Assembly: GCA_947624065.1 (NCBI GenBank)
Contig: CANQIO010000003.1
Location: 1-64,000 of the forward strand
Direction: 5' to 3'
Length of the DNA: 64,000 nucleotides
Source of the DNA: an uncultured Oscillospiraceae bacterium
GTDB taxonomy: Bacteria > Bacillota > Clostridia > Oscillospirales > Oscillospiraceae
This document shows positions 42,324 to 52,079 of the stretch, one piece after another (positions within the stretch are counted from its first letter, which is position 1; every line of letters starts with the position of its first letter). The notes under the pieces were generated by a model. That model saw only the letters and a program-made list of their open reading frames with translations. It was not told the origin of the DNA and made no database searches. Position numbers and translations under genes: made by a program.

Positions 42324-43589
42324 ATGCGGATCGACATTCTGACACTTTTTCCCGAGGCGGTGCAGCCCATGATGGACGCCTCCATCCTGGGCCGGGCGGC
42401 CAAAAAGGGGCTCATCGAAATCAACTGCGTCCAGATCCGGGACTTCACTGAGAACAAGCAGCAGCAGGTGGACGACTACCCCTACGGCGGCGGCTGGGGC
42501 TGCGTGATGATGGCCCAGCCGCTGAAATCCTGCCTGGACTGGGTGACCGCCCAGGCCGGCCCTCGCAGACGCCGGGTCATCTACATGTCCCCCCAGGGGG
42601 CCCGGTTCGACCAGGGCCACGCGAAGCGGCTGGTCACGGAGTACGACCACCTGGTGCTGGTCTGCGGCCACTATGAGGGCGTGGACGAGCGGTTCATCGA
42701 GGCCTGCTGCGACGAGGAGCTGAGCATCGGCGACTTCGTGCTCACCGGCGGGGAGATCCCGGCCATGGCCATCGCGGACAGCGTGTGCCGGATGGTGCCG
42801 GGGGTGCTGTCCGACCCGGCCTGCTACATGGGCGAGAGCCATTGGGACGGGCTGCTGGAATACCCCCAGTACACCCGGCCGGAGACCTGGGAGGGTCTGA
42901 CCGTGCCGGAGGTGCTGCGGGAGGGAAAGCATAGGGAGATCGAGGCCTGGCGGCGGGAGCAGCAGCTGCGGCGCACCATGGAGCGGCGGCCGGACATGTT
43001 CGCGGCCTTCCAGCCCCAGACCTCGGAGGACGAGCTGACCGTGCTGCGCCTGACCGGGCGGGAGCCCCTCGCCTACGACTGCCGCCTGGCGGAGCCGGCG
43101 GACATGGACCAGCTTTTGGCCATCACCGCCGAGGCCAGCGCCTATCTGCGCGCCCAGGGCGTGGACCAGTGGCAGGACGGCTTCCCCAACGCCGACACCT
43201 TCCGCCGGGACATGGCCGAGGGCGGCTGCTGGCTGTTCACCCACGACGGCGAGCCCGCCGGGGTGGTCAGTCTCTATCTGACGCCGGACCCGGATTACGC
43301 CGCCATCGACGGCGCCTGGCTCACCGACGGCGCGCCCTACGCCACCATCCACCGCACGGCGGTGAAGGACGCCTACCGGGGCCGGGGCCTGGCCATGGAG
43401 ATGATGCAGCTGTGCGAGGACCTGGCCCTGGGCCGGGGCTTCGGCAGCGTCCGCATCGACACCCACGAGGACAACAAGGCCATGCAGGGGCTGCTGCGAA
43501 AGCGGGGCTATACCCTGTGCGGGACCGTATACCTGCACCACGGCCCGGAGCGCTCCCTCAAGCGCCTGGCCTATGAAAAGGTGTTTTGA
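42324..43589 (+). CDS. trmD: TrmD tRNA (guanine-N1)-methyltransferase fused to a GNAT acetyltransferase domain
   Basis: 421 residues from the ATG at 42324 with GAGGA seven bases upstream. Residues 1-235 are TrmD, a SPOUT enzyme making m1G37: MRIDILTLFPEAV, the pocket DDYPYGGGWGCVMM, CGHYEGVDERFI, and knot motif SIGDFVLTGGEIPA. From about residue 260 a complete GNAT domain follows: DCRLAEPADMDQLL, QWQDGFPNADTF, IHRTAVKDAYRGRGLAMEM (acetyl-CoA loop) and RKRGYTLCGTVYL. Normal TrmD ends near residue 240-250. The reading frame is continuous between the two. The GNAT substrate is unknown. Confidence 0.95.
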   Translation: MRIDILTLFPEAVQPMMDASILGRAAKKGLIEINCVQIRDFTENKQQQVDDYPYGGGWGCVMMAQPLKSCLDWVTAQAGPRRRRVIYMSPQGARFDQGHAKRLVTEYDHLVLVCGHYEGVDERFIEACCDEELSIGDFVLTGGEIPAMAIADSVCRMVPGVLSDPACYMGESHWDGLLEYPQYTRPETWEGLTVPEVLREGKHREIEAWRREQQLRRTMERRPDMFAAFQPQTSEDELTVLRLTGREPLAYDCRLAEPADMDQLLAITAEASAYLRAQGVDQWQDGFPNADTFRRDMAEGGCWLFTHDGEPAGVVSLYLTPDPDYAAIDGAWLTDGAPYATIHRTAVKDAYRGRGLAMEMMQLCEDLALGRGFGSVRIDTHEDNKAMQGLLRKRGYTLCGTVYLHHGPERSLKRLAYEKVF

Positions 43590-43620
43590 TCCTTTGTTTT
43601 TGGCAGAAAAGGAGTTCGTT

Positions 43621-44358
43621 ATGCTGAACGTATCGCATGTGACGAAAAAATACGGCAAGGTGACGGCCTGCGACGATGTGAGCTTCCATCTGGACCCCGG
43701 GAGCGTCACCGTGCTGCTGGGGCCCAACGGCGCGGGCAAGAGCACCATCATGAAAGCCATCGTGGGCTTTCTGCGCTATGAAGGGGACATCACCGTGGGC
43801 GGCCACCCCAACAAGACCACCGACGCCCGGCGGCTGCTGGGCTACATCCCGGAGATGCCGTCGCTGTATCCCAACCTGACCGTGTCGGAGCACATGGAAT
43901 TTTTGGCCCGTGCCTACCGGCTGACGGACTATAAGGACCGGATCGAGGCGCTCTTTGAGCGGTTCGAGCTGACCGACAAAAGGAAAAAGTTCGGCGACGA
44001 GCTGTCCAAGGGCATGCAGCAGAAGCTGAACATCTGCCTGGGGCTGCTGCCGGAGCCGGCGATGCTGCTGCTGGACGAGCCCATGATCGGCCTGGACCCC
44101 CACGCCATCAAGCAGCTGAAAGCCATGCTGGAGGACATGCGCGCCCAGGGACGGACCATGCTGGTCAGCACCCACATCATCGACAGCGTGGACATGCTGT
44201 GGGACCGGGCGCTGATCATGCAGGCAGGCCGCATCCGGGCCAACGTGACCCGCCAGGAGCTGGACGGCGCCGGCCGGACCCTGGAGGAGCTGTTCTTCGA
44301 CGTGACCGAGGGCGTGAGCCAGTCCGACATGGCCCACCCCGGAGGGGAGGACGCATGA
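43621..44358 (+). CDS. ABC transporter ATP-binding protein
   Basis: 245 residues from the ATG at 43621 with AAAAGGAG upstream. Walker A LLGPNGAGKSTIMKAI, Q-loop region, signature ELSKGMQQKLN, Walker B AMLLLDEPMIGLD and H-loop STHIID are all intact. It pairs with the permease that starts at 44355 (ATGA overlap). The pair resembles Firmicute exporters with EcsA/BcrA-type ATPases; cargo unknown. Confidence 0.95.
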   Translation: MLNVSHVTKKYGKVTACDDVSFHLDPGSVTVLLGPNGAGKSTIMKAIVGFLRYEGDITVGGHPNKTTDARRLLGYIPEMPSLYPNLTVSEHMEFLARAYRLTDYKDRIEALFERFELTDKRKKFGDELSKGMQQKLNICLGLLPEPAMLLLDEPMIGLDPHAIKQLKAMLEDMRAQGRTMLVSTHIIDSVDMLWDRALIMQAGRIRANVTRQELDGAGRTLEELFFDVTEGVSQSDMAHPGGEDA

Positions 44359-47024
44359 GGCTGTTCGGCTACTATGCCTTGCACACCTTCAAAAACCAGC
44401 TGAAAAAGCTGTTCAAGACCTGGGTGCTGGTATTTTTGCTGGTGTGCGCGCTGCTGGGCGGGTTCATCGGCTTTTTCGCCGCCTCCCTGTCCGACGACGG
44501 GCCGGAGGACGCCCCTTACGGGGAAGAGTTCGCGGAGGCGCTGCCCCCGGAGGAAGAGGACGTTTCCCTCGCCCTTGGCGCGGACACGGCCCAGCTCGGG
44601 GAGCTGATCGCGGGCGTGCTGGTCCTGGGGCTGTTCCTCTTCATGGCCATGGGCGCGGACAAGAACGGCAGCCGCATCTTTCTGCCTGCGGACGTGAACA
44701 TCCTGTTCCCCTCCCCCATGCGGCCCCAGGCGGTGCTGCTGTTCCGGCTGGCCACCCAGCTGGGCGTGTCGCTGCTGGCAGGGTTCTATCTGCTGATGCA
44801 GCTGCCCAACCTGGTGGACAACCTGGGGATGAGTGTGTGGAGCGCGCTGACGCTGGTGGCGGCCTTCTGCGCCGCCGTGCTGACAGGCACGCTGATCCGG
44901 GTGCTGCTGTACATCCTGGCGGCCACCTATCCCGCCGTGAAGCGGGCGCTGCGCCCGGCGGTGTACGCGATCCTCGTCCTGCTGGCCGGGGGCTTTCTGG
45001 CCGCCCGGACGGGAGGGCGGGACCTGCTGCAGGCCGCTCTCCGCTTCTTCAACGCGCCTCTGACCCGCCATATCCCCTTCTGGGGCTGGCTGAAGGCCGC
45101 CTGCGGCTGCGCCATCGCGGGCCGGCTGGGGGCCAGCGCCGTCTATATGGCCGTGACGCTCCTGGGCGGGGCGGCGCTGGTGCTGGTCATCTGGCGCATC
45201 CGGGCAGATTTCTATGAGGACGCCATGGCCAAGAGCGAGGAGACCGCCGAGCTGCTGGCCAGAGCCCAGTCGGAAAAGGGCGCCGGCATGGCGGTCCGGC
45301 GGAAAAAGGACCGGAGCGGCCGGCTCCGCCGGGACGGCATGCGCCACGGCGCGGGGGCCAACGTGTTCTTTTTCAAGGCCATGTATAACCGCTTCCGCTT
45401 CGCCCATCTGGGCTTTCTCACCAAGACCCTGGAGTTCTATCTGGCGGCGGCGCTGGCGGTGGGGCTGCTCCTGCGCCGGACCGGGACGGCCTCCGCCGGG
45501 GGCATCGTCTCGCTGGTGCTGGGAGGGCTGGTGTTCTTCCGGGCCCTGGGCAACAGCCTGGAGCAGGACGCCGGCATGGACAGCTTTCTTCTCATCCCGG
45601 AGAGCACCTGGGCCAAGCTCTTCTGGTCCCTGATGGGCGTCACTGCCAACTGCCTGCTGGACGTGCTGCCGGCACTGCTGGTGGGGGCGCTGGCGGCGGG
45701 GGCCAGCGTGGCCGGCACGCTGGCATGGGCCCCGCTAATCGTGGCCGTGGACTTTTACGCCACCACTGTGGGGGCTTTCATCGGCTTCTCCGTGCCCGTC
45801 AACGCGGGCAGGACCATCAAGCAGATCGTCCAAGTCATGTTCGTCTACTTTGGCCTGCTGCCGGACATCGTCATCATCGCCGTGGGCGCGGCGCGGGGCG
45901 CCATGTTCCCGGCGTCCGTCCTGGCGGCGGGGGTGAACGGGGCGCTGGGACTGGCGTTCTTCGCCCTGACGCCCCTGTTTCTGGACCCCCGCAGCCGCCC
46001 CGCTCCCATCCGGGCGGGCGCCTATACCGCGCCTTCGAGCGGCTATGCAGTTCCCGCCGCGGCCTCCCCCGCCCCGGCGGAGACCGCCGCGCCTGTCCCG
46101 GCGCCGGATCTGCCCGCCGCAAGACGGCTGTTCTCCCGGATCGGGTTCAGCGCGTTCACCATCCTGGCGCTGGGGACGGCGCTCCAGGCCGGCGCGGCGG
46201 TGCTGGCCCTCGTCCGCTGGCCCGGCCAGGACCAGCCTGGTTGGGTGATGTGGCTGGTTACGTTCCTGCCCCTGTATGCCGTCGCCATCCCCGTGGGGCT
46301 GGCGATCCTGCGCCGGGCCCCCGCCGCACCGCCGGAAAAGCGGGGCGTCACCGCCGGCCAGGCGGTCACGGCCCTGCTGGTCAGCCTGTTCATGATGTAC
46401 GCCGGCAACCTGGCCGGGACTCTGATCACCGCGGCGCTCCAGGCCCTGCTGGGCGCGGAGGCCGCCAATCCCATCCTGGCCTACGCCACAGACGGCAGCG
46501 TGGTATCCAAGATCGCGGTGATGGTGATTGCCGCCCCGCTCATCGAGGAATACCTTTTCCGCAAGACCCTCATCGACCGGATGCGCCCCTATGGGGAGAA
46601 GCTGGCGGTCATCACCTCGGCGGCGGTGTTCGGGCTGTTCCACGGGAATCTGGGGCAGCTTTTTTACGCGGCGGCCCTGGGGCTGGTGTTCGGGTATGCC
46701 TATCTGCGGACCGGCCGGCTCCGGTACAGCGTGGCGCTGCATATGCTCATCAATTTTCTGGGCAGCGTGGCGGCCCCGGCCATCCTGGAGGCCGCTGGGC
46801 CCGACGGGACTGGCCTGGCCTTGGCGGCATACAGCTACGGCATGATGGCTCTGGCCCTGGCGGGGCTGGTTCTGCTGTGCGTCCGGGGGCGGGACATCCG
46901 CTTCGCCCCGGCGGAGTGGGAGCTGCCCCGGGGCAGCCGGTTCCGGACCGTGTGGCTGAATCCGGGGATGCTGCTGTTTTTCGCCCTGTGCCTGGTATCC
47001 ATCGCGCTGACCTTCGTGGTTTGA
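44355..47024 (+). CDS. ABC exporter permease fused to CPBP intramembrane protease domain
   Basis: 889 residues from the ATG at 44355. The first 560 or so residues form a polytopic exporter subunit (about eleven helices, opening with YALHTFKNQLKKLFKTWVLV; large loop about 290-340). A Pro/Ala-rich linker (about 560-590) leads to a second membrane half. The CPBP glutamate-protease motifs are in order: PLIEEYLFRKTLIDRM (EExxxR), FGLFHGNLGQLF (FxxxH) and LHMLINF (HxxxN). CPBP proteases process prenylated or bacteriocin-type peptides, so an exporter plus protease fusion suggests export with processing or self-immunity. Cargo is not evident. Confidence 0.88.
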   Translation: MRLFGYYALHTFKNQLKKLFKTWVLVFLLVCALLGGFIGFFAASLSDDGPEDAPYGEEFAEALPPEEEDVSLALGADTAQLGELIAGVLVLGLFLFMAMGADKNGSRIFLPADVNILFPSPMRPQAVLLFRLATQLGVSLLAGFYLLMQLPNLVDNLGMSVWSALTLVAAFCAAVLTGTLIRVLLYILAATYPAVKRALRPAVYAILVLLAGGFLAARTGGRDLLQAALRFFNAPLTRHIPFWGWLKAACGCAIAGRLGASAVYMAVTLLGGAALVLVIWRIRADFYEDAMAKSEETAELLARAQSEKGAGMAVRRKKDRSGRLRRDGMRHGAGANVFFFKAMYNRFRFAHLGFLTKTLEFYLAAALAVGLLLRRTGTASAGGIVSLVLGGLVFFRALGNSLEQDAGMDSFLLIPESTWAKLFWSLMGVTANCLLDVLPALLVGALAAGASVAGTLAWAPLIVAVDFYATTVGAFIGFSVPVNAGRTIKQIVQVMFVYFGLLPDIVIIAVGAARGAMFPASVLAAGVNGALGLAFFALTPLFLDPRSRPAPIRAGAYTAPSSGYAVPAAASPAPAETAAPVPAPDLPAARRLFSRIGFSAFTILALGTALQAGAAVLALVRWPGQDQPGWVMWLVTFLPLYAVAIPVGLAILRRAPAAPPEKRGVTAGQAVTALLVSLFMMYAGNLAGTLITAALQALLGAEAANPILAYATDGSVVSKIAVMVIAAPLIEEYLFRKTLIDRMRPYGEKLAVITSAAVFGLFHGNLGQLFYAAALGLVFGYAYLRTGRLRYSVALHMLINFLGSVAAPAILEAAGPDGTGLALAAYSYGMMALALAGLVLLCVRGRDIRFAPAEWELPRGSRFRTVWLNPGMLLFFALCLVSIALTFVV

Positions 47025-47034
47025 AAAAATAGAG

Positions 47035-47064
47035 AATGGCCCGGGACCGAGGTCCCGGGCCATT
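47035..47064. terminator. Bidirectional intrinsic terminator
   Basis: A 14-base perfect stem, AATGGCCCGGGACC and its complement, with tiny loop, flanked by an A-run upstream and T-rich DNA downstream. It separates the convergent permease and galM genes. Confidence 0.93.
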
Positions 47065-47074
47065 TCATTTATCC

Positions 47075-48091
47075 TTATCTCGTCCGAAAACGGTACACCG
47101 TCTCGGTGTGGAGCGGCTGTCCCGCCCGGAGCACCGGGGAGGGGAAGCCCCAGCAGTTCATGCCGTTGGGAAAAAGCTGTGTCTCCAGGCACACCGCCCC
47201 CCGCGGCCCCATGACCGCGCCGCCCTTGCCGGGCCGGTCGGACAGGCCGTTGGCGGTATAGACCTGCATCCCCGGCAGGTCCGTCTCCGTCTCCATGATG
47301 AGCCTCTCCCCGGTGAGCACCGCCGCCCGCCGGCCGCAGAGCACGTAGTTGTGGTCGTAGCCGCCGGCCAGGCGCAGCTGCCCGCAGTCCGCGCCGATGT
47401 CCCGGCCGATGGGCTTGGGCTCCCGGAAATCGAAGGGCGTGCCCGCCACGTCCAGGAGCCGCCCCGTGGGCAGGCAGCCGCCGTCGTTCTCGCAAAAGCG
47501 CTCGGCGAACACCTGCAGCGTGTGGTCCAGCACGGAGCCCGCGCCGTTCAGATTGAAGTATGTGTGGTTGGTCAGGTTCACCAGGGTGTCCCGGTCGCTC
47601 ACCGCGTCATAGGCGATGCGCAGCGCATCGTCCTCCGTGAGGGAGAACGTGACCGACACCTGCAGCGCGCCGGGATATCCCTCCTCTCCATCCGGGGACA
47701 GCCGGGAGCATACCAGCGCGTCCCCCCGCGGCTCCGCGCGCCAGAGATACCGGTCGAACCCCCGGACGCCGCCGTGGAGATGGTTCTCTCCGTTGTTTTT
47801 CGCCAAAACATATTCCGTCCCGTTCAGGGAGAAACGGGCCCCGCCGATGCGGTTGCCCACCCGGCCGATGGTGGCGCCCAAGTGGCCGTCGCCGGCCTCG
47901 TATTCGGCCACGGTGTCGTAGCCCAGGGCCACGTCGACGGCGCCGCCGGTCCCGTCGGGGACCTCCAGCGCCTGGATGGTGGCGCCGTAGTCCAGCACGG
48001 TGACGGCCATGCCCCGGCCGTTCTCCAGCCGCCAGGCCGTGACGGCCTCACCGGCCGCCGTGCGACCGAAGGGGAAGTTGGAAACTGCCAT
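47075..48091 (-). CDS. galM: Aldose 1-epimerase GalM
   Basis: 338 residues, normal length. It interconverts alpha and beta forms of galactose/glucose. Visible: VLDYGATIQALEVPD, GRVGNRIGGARFSLNG, NNGENHLHGGVRGFD (catalytic-site His), LVNLTNHTYFNLNGAG (second His) and AVCLETQLFPNGMN (catalytic Glu). No other Leloir gene is adjacent. The start is 30 bases from a palindromic divergent promoter shared with the next gene. Confidence 0.96.
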   Translation of the reverse strand: MAVSNFPFGRTAAGEAVTAWRLENGRGMAVTVLDYGATIQALEVPDGTGGAVDVALGYDTVAEYEAGDGHLGATIGRVGNRIGGARFSLNGTEYVLAKNNGENHLHGGVRGFDRYLWRAEPRGDALVCSRLSPDGEEGYPGALQVSVTFSLTEDDALRIAYDAVSDRDTLVNLTNHTYFNLNGAGSVLDHTLQVFAERFCENDGGCLPTGRLLDVAGTPFDFREPKPIGRDIGADCGQLRLAGGYDHNYVLCGRRAAVLTGERLIMETETDLPGMQVYTANGLSDRPGKGGAVMGPRGAVCLETQLFPNGMNCWGFPSPVLRAGQPLHTETVYRFRTR

Positions 48092-48120
48092 GGTTGAAGC
48101 CTCCTTCTCGCGATTTATCC

Positions 48121-48162
48121 TATCATAGCATGTTGCGCAAAACCGTGCAACATGCTATGATA
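48121..48162. promoter_or_regulatory. Palindromic, fully overlapping divergent promoter pair
   Basis: Arms TATCATAGCATGTTGC (48121-48136) and its exact complement (48147-48162) flank a ten-base centre. The plus strand reads TTGCGC (48133-48138), 17 bases, TATGAT (48156-48161) with TGC before it. The minus strand reads TTGCAC (48145-48150), 17 bases, TATGAT (48122-48127) with TGC before it. The -35 boxes lie in the centre and the -10 boxes at the ends, so polymerase can leave either toward galM or toward the GAF-domain gene. Confidence 0.8.
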
Positions 48163-48193
48163 ATGGCTGCAGCAATATGGACGGAGGGGACAA

Positions 48194-48664
48194 ATGAGCT
48201 ATATCGAAGTGGAATATCCCAAGGACAAGACGGCGTTCTATGCCCTGCTGCGGGAGCAGCTGGCGCTGTACCTGGCCGACGAGACGGACCGGACAGCCCG
48301 GCTGGCCAACGCCTCCGCCGTCATCGCCCAGGCGTTCCCGGACGCCAACTGGGTGGGCTTTTATCTGGTGGACGGGGACACTCTGGCGGTGGGGCCGTTC
48401 CAGGGCAAGCCCGCCGTCAGCCGCATCGGCTTCGGCAAGGGGGTGTGCGGCACGGCCTGGGCCCAGCGGAAAGCCCAGGTGGTGGAGGAAGTATCCTGCT
48501 TTGCCGGGCACATCGCCTGCGACTGCAACACCCACTCCGAGATCGTGATCCCCCTGTGGGACGGGGATCGGATATGGGGCGTGCTGGACATGGACAGCGT
48601 CCTGCCGGGCCATTTTACCGAGGCCGACCGCGCGGGACTGGAGGAGGCCGTCCGGCTGCTGTAA
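48194..48664 (+). CDS. msrC: Free methionine-(R)-sulfoxide reductase, GAF-domain (fRMsr)
   Basis: 156 residues, one GAF domain, the family length. It reduces free Met-R-sulfoxide using cysteines. The conserved cysteines are in GKGVCGTAW, AGHIACDCNTHSEIVIPL. NWVGFYLVDGD and GVLDMDSVLPGHF are further family signatures. GGAGGGG lies just before the ATG. It is divergent from galM. Confidence 0.93.
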   Translation: MSYIEVEYPKDKTAFYALLREQLALYLADETDRTARLANASAVIAQAFPDANWVGFYLVDGDTLAVGPFQGKPAVSRIGFGKGVCGTAWAQRKAQVVEEVSCFAGHIACDCNTHSEIVIPLWDGDRIWGVLDMDSVLPGHFTEADRAGLEEAVRLL

Positions 48665-48674
48665 AACATGAGAA

Positions 48675-48700
48675 GGGCGCGGAGCGTACGCTCCGCGCCC
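48675..48700. terminator. Hairpin between msrC and lepA
   Basis: A 26-base perfect palindrome GGGCGCGGAGCGT and its complement. It sits between convergent genes; the T-runs on either side are short, so termination strength is uncertain. Confidence 0.7.
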
Positions 48701-48705
48701 GAGCT

Positions 48706-50489
<1,784 letters not shown>

Positions 50490-50493
<4 letters not shown>

Positions 50494-50789
50494 AGATAGC
50501 TCTCCGCCTGATCCGCGATCTGCCGCAGCTGGGCCGCCAGCTGCCGGATGTTCTCCGGGGCCAGCCTGGCCCCGGCCTCGTCGCCGGTGCGCCCCAGCAA
50601 AAAGTCCGCCGTCACGCCGTAGTAATCACAGGCCCGGCATACAAAGGCCAGTCCCGGCTCCCGTGCGCCGTTCTCATAGTGGCTCAAAAGCGCCTGGCTG
50701 ATCAGCAGGTCCGCCGCCGCTTTCCGCTGGCTGACCCCTTTTTCCCGCCGCAGCCGGCTCAGATTCGCGCAGAATTGCCGCTCGTTCAT
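50490..50789 (-). CDS. XRE-family transcriptional regulator upstream of lepA
   Basis: 99 residues from the ATG at 50789, seven bases after GAGG; GTG one codon earlier is an alternative. HTH domain: [20 protein letters not shown] and [19 protein letters not shown], then [14 protein letters not shown] short helical tail follows ([16 protein letters not shown]). It shares a divergent promoter region with pta and is translationally coupled to lepA. Confidence 0.9.
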
Positions 50790-50824
50790 CACGCTGCCTC
50801 GTTTCCCAATTGATAACTTTTTGT

Positions 50825-50853
50825 ATTATACACGTCCGGGCAAAATTTGTAAA
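50825..50853 (-). promoter_or_regulatory. Promoter of the XRE-lepA operon
   Basis: On the minus strand TTTACA (50848-50853), 17-base spacer, perfect TATAAT (50825-50830). The -35 lies in an inverted repeat TTTGT-AAAC-ACAAA (50846-50859), a candidate binding site for the XRE protein. Confidence 0.75.
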
Positions 50854-50860
50854 CACAAAC

Positions 50861-50889
50861 TTGAAAATTCCCCCTATGCGTGCTATCAT
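50861..50889 (+). promoter_or_regulatory. Promoter of pta
   Basis: TTGAAA (50861-50866), 17-base spacer, TATCAT (50884-50889) preceded by TGC, an extended -10. It lies back to back with the XRE-lepA promoter, only seven bases between the two -35 boxes. Confidence 0.72.
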
Positions 50890-50965
50890 AGTTTTACTGT
50901 GATGCGAGCCGGCCTGTGTGGCTCGCGCTTTATTATGATTTCAGATCAAGAGAGGAGAAAGCGAC

Positions 50966-51949
50966 ATGTTCCAGAAGCTCATCGATTCCCTGCGGGCCCG
51001 TCCCCGCAAAATCGTCTTCACCGAAGGCAACGACCCCCGCATCCTGGAGGCGGCTGCCCGCCTGCTGTCCGGCACGTTTTTGACCCCCATCCTGATGGGC
51101 AACGAGCTGGAGATCCTCACCGCCGCCCAGAAGGCCGGCTTCAACATCCGCGGCGCCACGATCATCGACCCCAAGACCTACCATGACACCGAGGCCATGG
51201 TCCAGAAGATGGTGGAGCTGCGCCACGGCAAGATGACCGAGGAGCAGTGCCGGGAGGCCCTGCAGCACCGCAACTACTTCGGCACCATGCTGGTGGCCAT
51301 GGGCCACGCCGACGCCCTGCTGGGCGGCGCGACTTATTCCACCGCCGACACGGTCCGTCCCGCCCTGCAGCTGATCAAGACCAAGCCGGGCAACAAGATC
51401 GTCTCCTCCTGCTTCATCATGGTCAAGCCCTCCCCCACCGGTGACAACACCGTCCTGGCCATGGGCGACTGCGCCATCAACATCCACCCCTCCGAGGACG
51501 ACCTGGTGGAGATCGCCACCGAGACCATCAAGTGCGGCCGCCTGTTCGGCATCGACCCGAAGGTCGCCTTCCTCAGCTACTCCACCTTCGGCTCCGGCAA
51601 GGGCGACGACGTGGACAAGATGAGCCATGCCGCCGAGCGGGTGAAGGCCATCATGCCCAGCGTTCCCATCACCGGCGAGATCCAGTTCGACGCCGCCGTG
51701 AGCCCCCGTGTGGCCCACACCAAGTGCCCGGACGACCGGGTGGCCGGCTATGCCAACGTGTTCATCTTCCCGGACATCAACGCCGGCAACATCGGCTACA
51801 AGATCGCCCAGCGGCTGGGCGGCTTCGACGCCTACGGCCCCATCCTGTGCGGCCTGAACGCCCCCATCAACGACCTGAGCCGTGGCTGCAACGCCGAGGA
51901 GGTCTACTCCATGGCCATCATCACCGCCGCCCAGGCCAACATGGTCTGA
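50966..51949 (+). CDS. pta: Phosphate acetyltransferase Pta
   Basis: 327 residues, the short Firmicute form without the N-terminal extension. It exchanges CoA and phosphate on acetyl groups in acetate fermentation. Family features: KIVFTEGNDPRILEAAARLL, ADALLGGATYSTADTVRPAL, SYSTFGSGKGDDVDKM, GEIQFDAAVSPRVAHTKCP, and the C-terminal NVFIFPDINAGNIGYKIAQR. Acetate kinase is not in the window. GAGGAGAAAG precedes the ATG. Codon use is strongly biased to C-ending codons, which fits high expression. Confidence 0.96.
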   Translation: MFQKLIDSLRARPRKIVFTEGNDPRILEAAARLLSGTFLTPILMGNELEILTAAQKAGFNIRGATIIDPKTYHDTEAMVQKMVELRHGKMTEEQCREALQHRNYFGTMLVAMGHADALLGGATYSTADTVRPALQLIKTKPGNKIVSSCFIMVKPSPTGDNTVLAMGDCAINIHPSEDDLVEIATETIKCGRLFGIDPKVAFLSYSTFGSGKGDDVDKMSHAAERVKAIMPSVPITGEIQFDAAVSPRVAHTKCPDDRVAGYANVFIFPDINAGNIGYKIAQRLGGFDAYGPILCGLNAPINDLSRGCNAEEVYSMAIITAAQANMV

Positions 51950-51963
51950 ACAAAAACATACGC

Positions 51964-51992
51964 GGGCGCGTCCAAAGGACGCGCCCATTTTC
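51964..51992 (+). terminator. Terminator of pta
   Basis: Ten-base stem GGGCGCGTCC / GGACGCGCCC (51964-51973, 51977-51986) with loop AAA and following ATTTTCT. Confidence 0.9.
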
Positions 51993-51995
51993 TAT

Positions 51996-52028
51996 GAAAA
52001 CGCTCCCCTGTCCAAACGGGCAGGGGAG
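51996..52028 (-). terminator. Terminator of the ECF-SLH operon
   Basis: CTCCCCTG (52003-52010) and CAGGGGAG (52021-52028) form a stem, followed on the minus strand by CGTTTTCAT. It lies back to back with the pta terminator. Confidence 0.7.
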
Positions 52029-52079
52029 CTACACTGCCTGCGGCCGGGATGACCTCGGCCGCGGTCAGGTGGGGGGCGT

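Noticed and set aside
43573..43621. Longer start for the ABC ATPase (MKRCFDPLFLAEK extension)
   Set aside because: It would overlap trmD and lacks a ribosome site, whereas AAAAGGAG sits correctly before the ATG at 43621.
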